Below are positions 8,834 to 16,647 of a DNA stretch of 64,000 nt, piece by piece. The stretch is from Chryseobacterium sp. KACC 21268 (lineage in GTDB: Bacteria > Bacteroidota > Bacteroidia > Flavobacteriales > Weeksellaceae). Both the position numbers and the translations under genes were made by a program. The notes beneath the pieces were generated by a model. It was not told the DNA's origin. It saw only the letters and a list, made by a program, of their open reading frames with translations, and did not search any database. Every line of letters starts with the position of its first letter. Positions within the stretch are counted from its first letter, which is position 1. The DNA is taken from the NCBI GenBank assembly GCA_028736075.1, contig CP117875.1, positions 1,798,001-1,862,000 of the forward strand, written 5' to 3'.

Positions 8834-8925
8834 TTGTCATTCCGTAGGAATCTCAACTGCGTTTTCCTTCTGTGTTTAGATTGACTTCGTCGAACCACTA
8901 CGTTAGGTTTCCTACGGAATGACAA
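8834..8925 (+). repeat. Palindromic element, copy A (upstream of GIY-YIG gene)
   Basis: Perfect 17-base inverted arms, TTGTCATTCCGTAGGAA (8834-8850) and its complement (8909-8925), enclose about 58 bases. The right half of the interior matches the reverse complement of the copy at 47618-47694 over about 40 bases. A shorter copy lies at 9295-9345. Confidence 0.88.
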
Positions 8926-8961
8926 TATTATGGAAAAAGACTGTCTTGTAAACACAATAAA

Positions 8962-9282
8962 ATGATTGAATTTCCAGAAGGCGCTTACACGTTTTATGTT
9001 TATATTTTAACAAACAAAAGCAAAACAGTTCTGTATACGGGAGTTACAAACAATCTTCATATTAGATTGCATCAACATAAAACTAAAACAAATCCAAACA
9101 GTTTTACTGCAAAATATAATGTTGAGTTTTTAGTTTATTATGAAAAGTTTGGTTGGATTCAGCAAGCGATTGAACGTGAAAAAGAAATAAAGGATTTGTC
9201 AAGGAATAAAAAATTGGAATTGATAAGAATCCAAAATCCTAATTTGGAATTTTTAAATCATTTGTTTGAACAACAATTTTAA
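8962..9282 (+). CDS. Small stand-alone GIY-YIG endonuclease domain protein
   Basis: A 106-residue protein that is essentially one GIY-YIG (URI/YhbQ-like) nuclease domain. FYVYILTNKSKTVLYTGVTN (11-30) supplies the two signature strands, in YVY and YTG form. R35 in IRLHQHK and E73 in AIEREKEIK match the catalytic Arg and Glu positions. Such proteins cut or are predicted to cut DNA, but the biological role of the small stand-alone forms is not settled. The gene sits exactly between two copies of a palindromic repeat (ends 8925 and 9295), which suggests a relation between nuclease and repeat. Start at 8962 follows an AT-rich stretch. Confidence 0.88.
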   Translation: MIEFPEGAYTFYVYILTNKSKTVLYTGVTNNLHIRLHQHKTKTNPNSFTAKYNVEFLVYYEKFGWIQQAIEREKEIKDLSRNKKLELIRIQNPNLEFLNHLFEQQF

Positions 9283-9294
9283 CTAACCATAAAG

Positions 9295-9345
9295 TTTGTC
9301 ATTCCGGAGGAATCTAGACTGCTGAGATTCCTCCGGAATGACAAA
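9295..9345 (+). repeat. Palindromic element, copy B (between GIY-YIG and bla)
   Basis: Perfect 21-base arms (9295-9315 and 9325-9345) with a 9-base loop; outer sequence TTTGTCATTCCGGAGGAATC. It is a compact version of copy A and fills most of the 82-base gap before the beta-lactamase start. No T run follows it, so it is not a standard terminator. Confidence 0.9.
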
Positions 9346-9364
9346 ATACCGTTTTAAAAAAAAT

Positions 9365-10237
9365 ATGAAAAAGATAAGCCTAATACTTTTACTTATCATC
9401 TCCTTTACCGGAAATGCACAAACAGTGACAGAGCCAACCAATCATTCCGCAGAATGGTCGCAACCTTACGAACCCTTCAGAATTGTGGGGAATCTGTATT
9501 ACGTAGGAACTTATGATTTGGCTTCGTATCTCATTGTGACGAACAAAGGAAATATCCTTATCAACACTGGTTTGGCAGATTCTTATCCTCAAATCAAAGC
9601 GAATATCGAGAAGCTTGGATTCAAATATAAGGACACGAAAATCCTGACTTTGACCCAAGCACATTTCGACCATATGGGTGCGATGGCCGATATTAAAAAA
9701 GAAACGGGCGCCAAACTTTATGTGGACGAAGCAGATGTTGCCGAACTGAAATCTGGCGGAAAATCGGATTACGAATTGGGGAAATATGGCGTGACCTTCA
9801 AACCGTTATCGCCTGATTTTATGTTGAAAAATAATGGCAAAATCAAACTGGGAAACACGACTTTGACTTTGCTTCATCATCCAGGTCACACAAAAGGTTC
9901 GTGCAGTTTTATCTTCGAAACGAAAGATAAAAATGGAAAATATAAAGTCTTGATTGCGAATATGCCTTCCATCATCATCGACCACAAATTTTCTGATGTG
10001 AAAGCGTATCCAACCATCCAAAAAGATTATGCTTACACACTTGATGCAATGAAAAAACTGGATTTCGATGTTTGGGTGGCTTCTCACGCCAGCCAATTCG
10101 ACCTTCATAAAAAACGAAAAGAAGGCGATGCCTACAATCCGAAATTGTTTATGGATAAGGAAAATTATTTCAGAAGACTGAAGGATTTGGAAGATGATTA
10201 TTTGGAGAAAGTGAAAGAGGAATCTCAAACAAAATAA
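9365..10237 (+). CDS. bla: Subclass B3 metallo-beta-lactamase, GOB-like
   Basis: A 290-residue secreted zinc hydrolase that would open the beta-lactam ring in the periplasm. A signal peptide (MKKISLILLLIISFTGNAQ) is followed by YVGTYDLASYLIV and the metal site TQAHFDHMG, LLHHPGHTKGS and VASHASQFDLH. The first metal ligand of subclass B3, normally His116, is Gln here, which is the hallmark of the GOB enzymes of Elizabethkingia; the rest of the sequence, as I remember GOB-1, is very similar. A frame start 27 bases upstream (9338) lies inside palindrome B and lacks a signal peptide at its start, so 9365 is preferred. Confidence 0.92.
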   Translation: MKKISLILLLIISFTGNAQTVTEPTNHSAEWSQPYEPFRIVGNLYYVGTYDLASYLIVTNKGNILINTGLADSYPQIKANIEKLGFKYKDTKILTLTQAHFDHMGAMADIKKETGAKLYVDEADVAELKSGGKSDYELGKYGVTFKPLSPDFMLKNNGKIKLGNTTLTLLHHPGHTKGSCSFIFETKDKNGKYKVLIANMPSIIIDHKFSDVKAYPTIQKDYAYTLDAMKKLDFDVWVASHASQFDLHKKRKEGDAYNPKLFMDKENYFRRLKDLEDDYLEKVKEESQTK

Positions 10238-10270
10238 ACATATTCGAGCCAGCGTTTATTAAATAAAAGA

Positions 10271-11200
10271 ATGAGAAATAAATTTTTAATCTGTAATATT
10301 GTTTTTATTTTCAGTCTGCTAGTTCTTTTTCTGAACGACCATTTTTTGAAATTATATTTTCACAATTGGTTTACTGGAAAATTGTCTGATGCTGCAGGGA
10401 TTATTTTGTTCCCATTTCTATTGACTTTTTTGTTTCCTAAACTTCGTCAGAATTCTGTTTACATTACGGGATTATTTTTTACATTTTGGAAATCTTCGTA
10501 TTCAGAAAAATTCATTGAGTTCTACAATGTAATTTCGCCAATTTCCATTCATCGTGTTGTAGATTACACAGATTTGTTGACTGTTGTTTTTCTTTTTATT
10601 CCTTATTATTTGATTAAAAATAAGGATAAGCTAAAAATATTTGAAATTAATAAATTGTCAGCAAAGATGCTTATCGTTCCAAGTGTTTTAGTGTTGATGT
10701 CAACTTCTCCACCGCGCTACTATAAGTATGTTCCTTATACGGGAAATATTATTTTTTCGAATTTCAGCATTACATTTAAAGATAAATCAAACGAGGATGT
10801 TTTTAAAGACTTAAAAAATAGAAATGTACATTTTCGAAAAGATACAGTTAGGATAATTTCTGAAAATAAGAGGGAGTTACTGATGGCTTGGCAAATTGAG
10901 ACAAAAAATTTAGATTCAAAAAAACAATTATTCGAGGTGTCTCAAGATTCGTTAAAAAATGACATTAAAAATTTAATTAATAATTCTAATTGGTTTATCA
11001 TAGATAGTATTAAGCTTGAGGATGAAATGGTAAAAAACATTCAGTTTACTGCAGATGATTATACAACAAGTAAATCAAAAGAATCTGTCATTACTATTAA
11101 TGGTCTTACAACAGATAAAAATCTGAACGATAATTCTGTAAAACGAAAATTGAAACAACTTTATAGAAAATCAATTTTAAAAGAATTTAAAAATTATTAA
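10271..11200 (+). CDS. Uncharacterised membrane protein with C-terminal soluble domain
   Basis: I do not recognise a named family. The 309-residue protein starts with a hydrophobic helix (5-23), has HNWFTGKLSDAAGI (31-44), then further helices at about 44-57, 64-75, 99-115 and 130-142. The C-terminal 160 residues are hydrophilic and end with a predicted extracytoplasmic or cytoplasmic alpha/beta region rich in Lys and Asn. The KLSDxAG segment recurs in uncharacterised bacterial membrane proteins. Base composition is markedly more AT-rich than in its neighbours. It lies 33 bases after the beta-lactamase gene and 4 bases before the VOC gene, possibly as one transcript. Confidence 0.7.
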   Translation: MRNKFLICNIVFIFSLLVLFLNDHFLKLYFHNWFTGKLSDAAGIILFPFLLTFLFPKLRQNSVYITGLFFTFWKSSYSEKFIEFYNVISPISIHRVVDYTDLLTVVFLFIPYYLIKNKDKLKIFEINKLSAKMLIVPSVLVLMSTSPPRYYKYVPYTGNIIFSNFSITFKDKSNEDVFKDLKNRNVHFRKDTVRIISENKRELLMAWQIETKNLDSKKQLFEVSQDSLKNDIKNLINNSNWFIIDSIKLEDEMVKNIQFTADDYTTSKSKESVITINGLTTDKNLNDNSVKRKLKQLYRKSILKEFKNY

Positions 11201-11204
11201 AACT

Positions 11205-11582
11205 ATGAAAATCCATCACATCGCCATCATCTGCTCAGATTACAAAGTTTCCAAAAAATTCTACACCGAAGTTTTAGGTTTGAACATCATTCGTGAAGTT
11301 TACCGTGAAGCTAGGCAATCTTACAAGTTAGATTTGGCCATCGGAGAACACTATGTCATCGAATTGTTTTCATTTCCAAATCCGCCAGAACGACCGTCCA
11401 GACCAGAAAGTTGTGGCCTCCGCCATTTGGCTTTTTCTGTTGATAATGTCCAAGAAAAGAGAAATGAGTTAGTGGAAAAAGGTTTGGATTGCGAAGACAT
11501 CAGAATCGATGAGTTTACGGAGAAGAAATTCTTTTTTACAACCGACCCGGACAATTTGCCTTTGGAGTTTTACGAAAATTAG
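11205..11582 (+). CDS. VOC superfamily protein (YaeR-like)
   Basis: The 125-residue protein is a single vicinal-oxygen-chelate domain of the glyoxalase I-like kind. KIHHIAIICSDYKVSKKFYTEVLGL is the classic first beta-alpha-beta unit. Likely metal ligands are the His at residue 5, the Glu in YVIELFSFP, the His in GLRHLAFSVDN and the Glu in PLEFYEN. It most resembles the YaeR/SMU1112c group, whose substrate is unknown, rather than true lactoylglutathione lyase. It starts 4 bases after the preceding membrane protein. Confidence 0.87.
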   Translation: MKIHHIAIICSDYKVSKKFYTEVLGLNIIREVYREARQSYKLDLAIGEHYVIELFSFPNPPERPSRPESCGLRHLAFSVDNVQEKRNELVEKGLDCEDIRIDEFTEKKFFFTTDPDNLPLEFYEN

Positions 11583-11629
11583 ACTTAGAGATAATAGACG
11601 GATAGATTATAGACTAAATTGATGAATTT

Positions 11630-11671
11630 AAAAATCATTCATCAATTATCATTTATCAATCATCATTTATA
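11630..11671. repeat. Degenerate ATCATTTATCA-type repeat
   Basis: Words such as ATCATTCATCAATTATCATT fill the gap between the VOC gene and the convergent DUF1634 gene. The same word family occurs at 5706, 30412, 41221 and 46495. Confidence 0.6.
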
Positions 11672-11672
11672 T

Positions 11673-12059
11673 TTAATGTGCGTAACCTGTCAGAAAACTC
11701 ACGGTCATAATCGCCAAGACAATTAATGAAATTACAACGTAAGTATAATCTTTCTCCTTCAAATAACCGATTAATGCAAAGATAATTCTCACTAACGGCG
11801 TTAAAATCAGGAGTAAAATTCCCAATTGGATAATTGCCATTCCTTCACCTTTGCAAAGTGAATTCCAGAAACTTCCCCATACTTTTTCGGAGGAATCTCC
11901 CATTTCCAAAAGTCTGTATTTTCTTGGCATCACAAAACCTTCCGAAAAAAGTTTGACGAAACCAACCAAAGAGGTTATTACCGAAAGAATTACCCCTAAT
12001 CTCAGGAGATTCCCAACGGAACGATTCAGGTCAACGTCTGTAAATGGTTTTGTTCTCAT
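11673..12059 (-). CDS. DUF1634 membrane protein, partner of TauE/SafE transporter
   Basis: A 128-residue protein with three hydrophobic helices (about 15-36, 76-96 and 104-124). The N-terminal sequence SVGNLLRLGVILSVITSLVG and the C-terminal helix pair are those of DUF1634, a family whose genes almost always follow a TauE/SafE permease gene. Here its ATG begins at the base directly after the permease stop codon, so the two are translationally coupled. A role as an accessory subunit of the transporter is inferred from this linkage. Confidence 0.85.
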   Translation of the reverse strand: MRTKPFTDVDLNRSVGNLLRLGVILSVITSLVGFVKLFSEGFVMPRKYRLLEMGDSSEKVWGSFWNSLCKGEGMAIIQLGILLLILTPLVRIIFALIGYLKEKDYTYVVISLIVLAIMTVSFLTGYAH

Positions 12060-12890
12060 TTAATGGAAATTTTTGGTTACACCGTTGTACATCATATATA
12101 TGGATAGGACTGTGATCACAATCGCAAAAAATACTTTCAATTTCTTAGTTTTAGAGATCATCAACGTTTTTGAACCAATGAAACTTCCTACCACCACACC
12201 TATCAAAACCGGCGCTGCGATTACAGGGATAATTTGTCCTCTTTGAAAATAGATCAAAGCGCCTGCAACAGCCGTCACGCCAATCATAAAGTTACTCGTC
12301 GTCGTAGAAACTTTGAAAGGCAATTTCATCATATTGTCCATTGCCAAAACCTTCAAAGCCCCGGAGCCGATGCCCAAAAGTCCAGACATTGCGCCAGCAA
12401 AGATCATCATCAGAAATCCTGGAATGGTGTTTCTGGAAGCGTAATGTTTGATGCCATCTTTGTCTGGAAAAGTCCCGTAGAGTTTCAGTTTGTCGGCAAG
12501 ACTTCCCTTGATCAGAGTTTCCTGATGATCCGGTTTTCCTTTTAAATTCAATAAAACCGTCAAGATCAAGATACTTGCAAAAATAATCCCGATTGTATTC
12601 GGATTCAGAAATCCTGAGACCAATGCACCAGAAACTGCACCAGCTGTGGTCGCAATCTCCAGGAACATTCCAATCCTCATATTGGTGAAACCTTCTTTCA
12701 CAAAAGCCACTGCCGCTCCGGAAGATGTTCCGATCACCGAAATAAGAGAAGCGCCAATCGCATAGTGCATTGGAACGCCAAAACCGAGTGTGAGTAGAGG
12801 AATAATAATGACGCCGCCGCCCAGTCCGGTAAGAGATCCCATCAATCCAGCTGCGATAGCTCCAACAAATAGAATTATGATTTCTGACAT
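12060..12890 (-). CDS. TauE/SafE family sulfite/anion exporter
   Basis: A 276-residue integral membrane protein with about eight helices. It carries the two internally repeated halves of the family: MGSLTGLGGGVIIIPLL near the N terminus and SGLLGIGSGALKVLAM after the cytoplasmic loop. Family members export sulfite or sulfur-containing organic anions. The frame extends 28 codons upstream, but MSEIIILFVGAIAAGLMG at 12890 is the usual start, and the extension overlaps the divergent DUF1543 promoter. It is first in a two-gene operon with DUF1634. Confidence 0.88.
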   Translation of the reverse strand: MSEIIILFVGAIAAGLMGSLTGLGGGVIIIPLLTLGFGVPMHYAIGASLISVIGTSSGAAVAFVKEGFTNMRIGMFLEIATTAGAVSGALVSGFLNPNTIGIIFASILILTVLLNLKGKPDHQETLIKGSLADKLKLYGTFPDKDGIKHYASRNTIPGFLMMIFAGAMSGLLGIGSGALKVLAMDNMMKLPFKVSTTTSNFMIGVTAVAGALIYFQRGQIIPVIAAPVLIGVVVGSFIGSKTLMISKTKKLKVFFAIVITVLSIYMMYNGVTKNFH

Positions 12891-12928
12891 CCCACAAATA
12901 TAAAAGGATTGATTTGGGTACACAAACT

Positions 12929-12957
12929 TTGAAAAAGATAATTTTGATGTATTTTTG
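12929..12957 (+). promoter_or_regulatory. Promoter of the DUF1543 gene
   Basis: TTG (12929-12931), an 18-base spacer, and TATTTTTG (12950-12957) match the Bacteroidota -33/-7 consensus TTG-N(17-23)-TAnnTTTG. Transcription would start about 12 bases before the ATG at 12976. Confidence 0.7.
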
Positions 12958-12975
12958 TGTAACAATTTTTCCAAA

Positions 12976-13512
12976 ATGAAATTATTCTACATCATCCTGG
13001 GAGCAGAGCCAGCAGACCGAAATATCGAACAACACGATGTTTTCTTTGGTATCGCCGAACGCGTTGAAGATCTGTACCCGGAGATCAAACAATTTTGGAA
13101 AGGTGTCAAGCTTCATATGGACTGTTATCAGGAAGTGAAATTCGTTGATGGTTACGAGGTAAAGATTATTGAAAAATCTTCTGAAGCTAATGATGATCAG
13201 CTGTTTTTTATTAATCTTGGCGGCTACAAGTTGGGACATTTCGAAGAGTTTCACGAGCAGCATCTGATGGTCGGGACGTCTATGGCAGAAGTCATCAAAC
13301 GTGTGAAGAAAACTAAGTTTTACAAGACGATGGGTTTTAAAAATGCACCCAGTCATATTGATGACAAACTTGGAGTTGACATAGATGATCTTTACACGGT
13401 CAACGATCTGCTGTCCCAAATCACAAAGGACAAATATTCGATTATTCTTGAAAAATCAGAAGTTGAACATCAAGAAAATCCGATGGAGATCGGTTATTTT
13501 AAAATCAAATAA
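12976..13512 (+). CDS. DUF1543 domain-containing protein
   Basis: The 178-residue cytoplasmic protein begins MKLFYIILGAEPADRNIEQHD, the signature start of DUF1543. The conserved HMDC(Y/W) segment (about residues 44-48, in KLHMDCYQEVKFVDGY) and GGYKLGHFEEFHEQHLMVG (81-99) follow. The family is widespread but has no known function. The start at 12976 rather than one 21 bases upstream is chosen because it matches the family and the promoter spacing. The next gene starts 2 bases after the stop. Confidence 0.85.
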   Translation: MKLFYIILGAEPADRNIEQHDVFFGIAERVEDLYPEIKQFWKGVKLHMDCYQEVKFVDGYEVKIIEKSSEANDDQLFFINLGGYKLGHFEEFHEQHLMVGTSMAEVIKRVKKTKFYKTMGFKNAPSHIDDKLGVDIDDLYTVNDLLSQITKDKYSIILEKSEVEHQENPMEIGYFKIK

Positions 13513-13514
13513 TT

Positions 13515-13955
13515 ATGAAAATATTCTCATTCTTTTTTGTGTTGATCTCAACCTGTGCGTTTTCTCAAAGTTCAGAAGAGCTACTAATCAAAGCCTCTAT
13601 CAATAGCTTGTTTGATGGGATGAAAACTTCGGATTCTACCAAAATTACAAACGCTTTTTCAAAAACTGCTGTACTGCAGACCATCGCAAAAAATGGTGAG
13701 GTGAAAAATGAAAATATCAAAGATTTTGCGCTGAGTATTTCCAAATCTGTGAAAGGAAGCTTGGACGAGAGAATCACTTTCTCTAATATTTTGATTGATG
13801 GAAATCTCGCTTCTGTTTGGACGCCTTATGAGTTTTATTATCAAGGAAAGTTTTCGCATTGTGGTGTCAATTCTTTTCAATTGGTTAAGACTAATAACGA
13901 ATGGAAGATCCAATACATCATTGATACAAGGCGAAAAGAAAATTGTAAGAAGTAA
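13515..13955 (+). CDS. Secreted NTF2-like (SnoaL/lumazine-binding type) protein
   Basis: A 146-residue protein with a signal peptide (MKIFSFFFVLISTCAFSQ) and a mature NTF2-like fold: an N-terminal helix (EELLIKASINSLFDGMKTSDSTKI), then curved-sheet strands ending in HCGVNSFQLVKTNNEWKIQYIIDTRR. This matches the putative lumazine-binding group of periplasmic NTF2-like proteins. No catalytic residues can be assigned. It follows DUF1543 by 2 bases and precedes purK by 31, so it may be cotranscribed with either. Confidence 0.82.
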   Translation: MKIFSFFFVLISTCAFSQSSEELLIKASINSLFDGMKTSDSTKITNAFSKTAVLQTIAKNGEVKNENIKDFALSISKSVKGSLDERITFSNILIDGNLASVWTPYEFYYQGKFSHCGVNSFQLVKTNNEWKIQYIIDTRRKENCKK

Positions 13956-13986
13956 ATAAATCTAATAGTAAAAAGAAAAGTATAAA

Positions 13987-15099
13987 ATGAAAATCGGAAT
14001 TTTAGGAGGCGGACAACTCGGAAGAATGTTCATTCAGGAAGCATTGAAATATGATGATGAATTCTATGTTCTAGACCCAAATCCAGAATGTTCTTGCGCT
14101 AACATTTCACATTACGTGAGAGGAAATTTCAATGATTATGATGATGTTCTGGAATTTGGAAGAGACAAGGATGTCGTAACGATTGAAATCGAACACGTGA
14201 ATGTTGACGCTTTGGAAGAACTTGAAAACCTTGGTGTGAAGGTTGTTCCGAATTCAAATATTATCAAGATCATCCAACAAAAAATCCTTCAGAAAAAATT
14301 CTACGAAGAAAACCGTATTCTTTCACCGGATTTTGAAATTATGGATGGAAGCGAGGAAGAGATCAAGATCCAATTACCATTCGTTCAAAAGCTCAATACT
14401 GGTGGCTACGACGGAAAAGGCGTACAACTAATCCGTACGACGCAAGATTGGAGAAACCTTTGGACGCAGGAATCTGTCTTGGAAGATCTTGTGGATATTG
14501 ATAAAGAGTTATCCTTGATCATTGCCAAAAATGAGAATGGCGAAACCAAAACTTTCCCAGTCACAGAAATGGTTGCAGATCCAAAACTGAATCTTTTGGA
14601 TTTTAATATTTGCCCGGCTGATATTTCGGAAGATGTCCAAGATCAAATTGACAGAATCGGTAAACAATTCATCTTAAGTGCCGATTCTCCAGGCCTTTTT
14701 GCCATCGAATTGTTCCTTGATAAAAATGGAAAAGTTTGGGTGAATGAAACTGCGCCAAGACTTCATAATTCGGGACATCAATCGCAGGAAGGAAACTCAA
14801 ATTCCCAGTTCGAGCAATTTTACAGAGTGGTGACAAACTCACCTTTGGCTGACACAGATGCTTACGGATTTTCTGGAATGTTGAATTTGGTCGGGGAAGA
14901 AAACCATTCCGGAAAAGTAAAATATCACGGGTTGGAGGACGTTCTTAAACTGCCAAAAACCTACGTTCATCTGTACGGAAAAACCGAAACAAAACCGGGG
15001 CGAAAAATGGGACACATCAATGTTCTCGCAGATTCCAGAGAAGAATTGATGGAAAAGTTGATCCACATCAAATCCTTAGTAAAGGTGATTTCTGAATAA
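13987..15099 (+). CDS. purK: 5-(carboxyamino)imidazole ribonucleotide synthase
   Basis: A 370-residue ATP-grasp enzyme that adds bicarbonate to AIR to give N5-CAIR in purine synthesis. The start GILGGGQLGRMFIQEALKYD is diagnostic. The ATP-grasp core shows FVQKLNTGGYDGKGVQLI (131-148) and the C-terminal active-site run NETAPRLHNSGHQSQEG. Length is normal. Its partner purE lies 3.2 kb downstream, separated by three secreted-protein genes and an antisense transporter gene, which is unusual because the two are often adjacent. Confidence 0.96.
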   Translation: MKIGILGGGQLGRMFIQEALKYDDEFYVLDPNPECSCANISHYVRGNFNDYDDVLEFGRDKDVVTIEIEHVNVDALEELENLGVKVVPNSNIIKIIQQKILQKKFYEENRILSPDFEIMDGSEEEIKIQLPFVQKLNTGGYDGKGVQLIRTTQDWRNLWTQESVLEDLVDIDKELSLIIAKNENGETKTFPVTEMVADPKLNLLDFNICPADISEDVQDQIDRIGKQFILSADSPGLFAIELFLDKNGKVWVNETAPRLHNSGHQSQEGNSNSQFEQFYRVVTNSPLADTDAYGFSGMLNLVGEENHSGKVKYHGLEDVLKLPKTYVHLYGKTETKPGRKMGHINVLADSREELMEKLIHIKSLVKVISE

Positions 15100-15361
15100 T
15101 ATTACAATTTTTCGTCAAGAGAACTAATAAAAAAAACAATTTTTGTTGAAATGACTTTTTAAAGCCTTGAATAATGAATTTGTTAAATGATAATTCATTA
15201 TTGATATTAAATCATTAAAAATATTAGATTATTAATAATTTATTCTTTGTTAATTTTAGAGAATTTATCTATAAGTAATTGATTTTCAGTTTATTTTTTA
15301 TAAAAATTATCTTTTGTTAATAGTTTGTTTTTGCATTATTCATATATTTGCATAAACACAA
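15100..15361. other. AT-rich intergenic region with an AT hairpin
   Basis: Contains perfect 11-base arms AATAATGAATT (15170-15180) and their complement (15192-15202) with an 11-base loop. There is no strong T tract, so it is at best a weak terminator for purK. The promoter of the next gene lies at its right end. Confidence 0.55.
15343..15350 (+). promoter_or_regulatory. Promoter -7 element of the VGIG gene trio
   Basis: TATATTTG fits TAnnTTTG exactly and lies 11 bases before the ATG at 15362. TTG triplets occur 15 and 26 bases upstream; neither spacing is ideal. Confidence 0.55.
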
Positions 15362-15976
15362 ATGATGAAAGAGAAATTTTATTTATCTCTTGCTGCATTA
15401 TTATTCATAACTACAAATGCACAAGTAGGGATTGGTATTAATACTGCCAACCCAAGAACTGACCTGGATGTAAACGGCAGTTTCAAATCCGATAACATTA
15501 TTGCAGGCAAAGTCGATCAAGTCGGCTCAGAAGAGAAGGACAGGTACCTGCTCCTTACTCAGAATGCTTCGGACAACAGTATTAAAAGAATAGACCCCAG
15601 ACTTTCCGGTGCTCCCGGAATTGCAACCATCGCGACTTACAAGCTTACCAATGTCGGCGGTGACTGGTTGGAGCGGTTCAATACCAGGATCAATAGTAAT
15701 GATTATGCATTGGTCATTATGTCGGCTTACTTTGACCGAAATGTATCACTTGGCGGTTCAGGTCTTGTAGCTTTGCCTTCTTTCGGGGTTCGGAGTATTG
15801 GCGGTTTTTGGAATTTGTATGCAGATTATTCTGGAATGGCTCCATTGACGGATGGTACCTGGACGTTCGTCTGTGCAATTTATCCCAAAACTTATGTCAA
15901 ACTTTTTGGAGAAAGAACCAAGAATCTGAACAATACATCTTCCGGCACTGACACTTCACCCATTTTAAATCCATAA
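15362..15976 (+). CDS. Secreted VGIG-motif protein, paralog 1 of 3
   Basis: The 204-residue protein has a signal peptide ending ITTNAQ and then VGIGINTANPRTDLDVNGSF. This VGIG(T/I)xxPxxxLDVNG start is found in many secreted flavobacterial proteins and resembles the entry repeat of phage-tail-fibre-like surface proteins. The remainder is predicted beta-rich, with no catalytic motif. Two paralogs with the same start follow directly, 7 and 19 bases apart after start correction, so this is the first gene of a three-gene operon. No T9SS sorting domain is visible. Confidence 0.75.
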   Translation: MMKEKFYLSLAALLFITTNAQVGIGINTANPRTDLDVNGSFKSDNIIAGKVDQVGSEEKDRYLLLTQNASDNSIKRIDPRLSGAPGIATIATYKLTNVGGDWLERFNTRINSNDYALVIMSAYFDRNVSLGGSGLVALPSFGVRSIGGFWNLYADYSGMAPLTDGTWTFVCAIYPKTYVKLFGERTKNLNNTSSGTDTSPILNP

Positions 15977-15983
15977 AACACAG

Positions 15984-16628
15984 ATGAGAAATTATTTAAT
16001 TCTCCTTTTGCCATTGGCATCAGGAATTTTGTCCTCCCAGAATGTTGGGATTGGTACTGCGACTCCATCAGAGCGGTTGGAAGTCAAAGGTAATGTTGCG
16101 ATTGGAAATTCAGTTTATATTAACCCAAGTACCTATACAGCAGTTCCGCAAGGTTTTGATATTTTGGCCACAGATCCGCAGTCTGCGGTTGTAAATGGAA
16201 AGATAATGAAGGTGGAGACGCTTTACAAACCCATTATTATTCAGCCATATTCCATTTCGAATGTTTATCGCGATGATCTTAATGATCTCAATCTTCAGAT
16301 ACCTTCTGATAAATATATAGTTGCGATTACCAACTTCGAAGCAATTCCGAGCACAACCAATTCATCTCAGCCAAATAATGGGATCTATTCCAATACATCG
16401 GTAAAGAGTTATTTCGTCATCAGAACTTTTGAATCGGGAGGGATGTGGCACGTCAATATAGGCTATCCAACATTGAGTACCCAATACACCAGCGGCCGCT
16501 ATACTTATAATTTTGATATTATTCTGATGTCGAAGAGATTCTTTAAAATTTTGAATCAATCGGTCACGACTTATGATCTGAAAGGCGAAATCACAGGAGA
16601 TGCTCTCACAACACCCGCCGGAATTTAA
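15984..16628 (+). CDS. Secreted VGIG-motif protein, paralog 2 of 3
   Basis: A 214-residue protein with signal peptide MRNYLILLLPLASGILSSQ, then NVGIGTATPSERLEVKGNVA. It continues with a region giving DILATDPQSAVVNGKIMKVE, comparable in position to the RYLLLTQNASDNSIKRIDP segment of paralog 1, followed by a beta-rich domain. The bodies of the three paralogs have diverged far more than their N termini. It starts 7 bases after paralog 1. Function unknown; cell-surface or secreted location inferred. Confidence 0.75.
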   Translation: MRNYLILLLPLASGILSSQNVGIGTATPSERLEVKGNVAIGNSVYINPSTYTAVPQGFDILATDPQSAVVNGKIMKVETLYKPIIIQPYSISNVYRDDLNDLNLQIPSDKYIVAITNFEAIPSTTNSSQPNNGIYSNTSVKSYFVIRTFESGGMWHVNIGYPTLSTQYTSGRYTYNFDIILMSKRFFKILNQSVTTYDLKGEITGDALTTPAGI

Positions 16629-16647
16629 TTTAAAAACAAAAACACAA

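Noticed and set aside
9295-9345. Intrinsic terminator between the GIY-YIG and bla genes
   Set aside because: The hairpin is strong but lacks a T tract on either strand and matches a repeated palindromic element instead.
9338-9364. Upstream start of the beta-lactamase
   Set aside because: This ATG is inside the right arm of palindrome B and would place a charged stretch before the signal peptide.
12292-12897. 201-codon minus-strand frame overlapping the TauE gene in another frame
   Set aside because: Trp/Arg/Ser-rich shadow with no family features.
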